A stretch of DNA of 16,114 nucleotides from Chloroflexota bacterium (lineage in GTDB: Bacteria > Chloroflexota > Dehalococcoidia > DSTF01 > JACRBR01): positions 1-16,114 of the forward strand of contig JANXYW010000076.1 of assembly GCA_025355835.1 (NCBI GenBank), in the 5' to 3' direction. Of the stretch, positions 14,808 through 16,114 are shown piece by piece; the first letter of the stretch is position 1; each line of letters begins with the position of its first letter. Made by a program: the position numbers and the translations under genes. The notes below the pieces were generated by a model. That model was not told the DNA's origin. It saw only the letters and a list, made by a program, of their open reading frames with translations, and ran no database searches.

Positions 14808-15635
14808 ATGTCCTACACCTACCTCCAGACCCACCGCGAGGGCACCGTCCTCATCGTGGCGATGACGAACCCACCGAAGAATCTGCTCAACGCGCCGATG
14901 GTGGAAGAACTGCTCGCGCTCGTCGAGACGCTGCCCGGCGATAGCGATACGCGCGTGCTCGTCCTCACCGGCAGCGCCGATGGCATCTTCATCACGCACT
15001 ACGATGTCGGCGAGCTGAGCACGCTGTCCGATGCGGTGCGCGGAGCATCCGCGCCGACTTCAGCGCCGGCGGATGCAACCGCGGCGCACCAACAGAGGCA
15101 GCTCCATCCACTCAACCGGCTCTCACTCAAGCTCGCTGCACTGCCGCAGCCCGTCATCGCCGCGGTCAACGGCACGGCCATGGGCGGTGGTTGCGAGTTA
15201 GCGCTGGCGTGCGACTTCCGCATCATCGCGCGAGGCGGCGTGTTCGGACTGCCGGAAGTTCGCGTCGGCATCCTGCCGGGCGCTGGCGGCACGCAGCGGA
15301 TGGCGCGCCTGCTGGGCACGGCGAAGGCGATGGAGCTGATCATGCTCGGAAACGCCGTCGACGCGGACGAGGCAGCGCGCCTCGGCCTGGCGCACCGCGC
15401 CGTCGATGCGGATCGACTGATGCCGGAGGTGATGGCGCTGGCAAACGAACTCGCGAGCCGCCCGCCGCTCAGCGTCGCACTGATCAAGCAATGCATCCGT
15501 CAGGGCATCGAGATGCCGCTGGAAGACGCGCTGCACTTAGAGTCGGACGCGTTCATGCAGACGATGCGCTCCGAAGACGCATCACGCCTGATGCGCTCGT
15601 ACCTGGCGAGCGAGCGCCCGCTGAACGAGCAGTAG
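14808..15635 (+). CDS. Enoyl-CoA hydratase/isomerase (crotonase) family protein
   Basis: 275 residues, the normal length for a crotonase, acting on acyl-CoA thioesters in the cytoplasm. The oxyanion-hole and active-site blocks are present: NGTAMGGGCELALACDFRI with E130, and FGLPEVRVGILPGAGGTQR with E150. These are the two positions that carry the catalytic acids in true enoyl-CoA hydratases, so hydration or a related enolate reaction is plausible. An Ala/Pro/Gln-rich insertion (about 78-98) follows the first oxyanion region (FITHYDVGEL). GGAGG (14796-14800) lies 7 bases before the ATG. It is separated from the oxidase pair by a hairpin and is followed 18 bases after its stop by a small membrane-protein gene, probably in the same transcript. 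Confidence 0.92.
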   Translation: MSYTYLQTHREGTVLIVAMTNPPKNLLNAPMVEELLALVETLPGDSDTRVLVLTGSADGIFITHYDVGELSTLSDAVRGASAPTSAPADATAAHQQRQLHPLNRLSLKLAALPQPVIAAVNGTAMGGGCELALACDFRIIARGGVFGLPEVRVGILPGAGGTQRMARLLGTAKAMELIMLGNAVDADEAARLGLAHRAVDADRLMPEVMALANELASRPPLSVALIKQCIRQGIEMPLEDALHLESDAFMQTMRSEDASRLMRSYLASERPLNEQ

Positions 15636-15653
15636 CAGAGGGGACGACTACGC

Positions 15654-16028
15654 ATGCTCTTACTGAACATCTTCCCCGTGCGCGACATCATGCTGTACGC
15701 GCTAGCAACGGGCGCGCTCGCCATGATCGCGCTGGCCGCGTGGCCATGGGCGCGCAAGCAGAACCGCTTCGTCATCGCGGGCGCAGCCACCGCAGCAGGA
15801 TTCATCGCTTGGAACCTCACGCTCAACAAGACAAACGGCACCGGCTTCAACGTTGACGCTCCGGTCATCCAGCTCAGCTGGGCCGACACCGGCAGCGGCG
15901 TCGTGTCGTTCGTCTTCGTCGCGATCGCGCTCACCGTGTACGCGCCGCGTGAACGTGCACAGAACGTCGTAGGCGCTGCCGCTATCGCCGCGGCGGTTGC
16001 CGTGGTCGTCGACATCTTCGTGCTGTAG
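15654..16028 (+). CDS. Small four-helix membrane protein, unknown function
   Basis: 124 residues of no family I recognise. Hydrophobic segments lie at about 13-31, 38-56, 81-97 and 104-124, with a polar loop between the second and third (LNKTNGTGFNVDAPVIQLSWADTG). The protein ends inside the last helix (VVVDIFVL). A GGGG-containing stretch 11-14 bases upstream of the ATG is a modest ribosome site. It starts 18 bases after the crotonase stop, so the two are likely co-transcribed. Confidence 0.72.
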   Translation: MLLLNIFPVRDIMLYALATGALAMIALAAWPWARKQNRFVIAGAATAAGFIAWNLTLNKTNGTGFNVDAPVIQLSWADTGSGVVSFVFVAIALTVYAPRERAQNVVGAAAIAAAVAVVVDIFVL

Positions 16029-16057
16029 GCGTTAGGTGGTCTACAAGGGCGTTCGTG

Positions 16058-16114
16058 CTACACCCGCCGCATGCGCGCCGCAAACACGCCAGGGATCTCC
16101 GACATGCCGCGCCA
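16058..16114 (-). CDS. Possible C-terminus of a gene entering from the right edge
   Basis: Reading the minus strand from the window edge gives 18 codons, WRGMSEIPGVFAARMRRV, ending in TAG at 16060-16058. The residues look like a plausible protein C-terminus and the gene would converge on the membrane-protein gene. It is far too short to name, and chance openness at this GC content cannot be excluded. Confidence 0.35.
   Translation of the reverse strand, partial: WRGMSEIPGVFAARMRRV

Overview
The base composition is high GC and the genes are tightly packed on both strands. Long antisense frames stay open, as expected at this GC content. The gene content (a long-form Lhr helicase, an MmyB-type regulator, PKD-rich secreted proteins, ferritin-like oxidases), short palindromic repeats of several families and two apparently leaderless regulator genes suggest a free-living environmental bacterium. 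Chloroflexota is my best guess, but it rests on general resemblance and not on a marker gene. I see no rRNA, tRNA, CRISPR array, transposase or phage gene.

Layout. (1) 1-4659: an Lhr-type DEAD/H helicase, cut at its 5' end by the window edge so that it begins exactly at Walker A. It carries two full copies and one half copy of a palindromic repeat inside its reading frame. (2) 4659-4764: a palindrome at the lhr stop codon, then a strong terminator hairpin that mainly serves the gene on the other strand. (3) 4765-5796: a divergent pair, a YceI-family lipid-binding protein (-) and an HxlR-family regulator (+). Their promoters overlap at the -35 boxes and contain three evenly spaced dyads. (4) 5866-7152: an alkyl-sulfatase-like metallo-beta-lactamase-fold hydrolase. 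(5) 7244-11089 (-): a very large secreted SGNH hydrolase with one PKD-like domain before the catalytic domain and five after it. (6) 11245-12066: an XRE/MmyB-type regulator, divergent from (5), with a perfect 23-bp dyad between them. (7) 12269-14611: two paralogous ferritin/R2-like proteins. The first keeps a full di-iron ligand set and the second has lost all four carboxylates. A cluster of palindromes separates them. (8) 14808-16028: an enoyl-CoA hydratase/isomerase-family protein and a small four-helix membrane protein. (9) 16058-16114 (-): possibly the last codons of a gene running in from the right edge.

How the genes may work together. The clearest unit is regulator, active oxidase subunit, inactive paralogue. 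It resembles the alpha/beta arrangement of bacterial multicomponent monooxygenases, but without the reductase and coupling proteins. An MmyB-type sensor, which in its family binds fatty-acid-like ligands, and a crotonase flank this pair, so a lipid or acyl substrate is a reasonable guess. It is not shown by the sequence. The second unit is the HxlR/yceI switch, where the DNA itself suggests joint control of both promoters.
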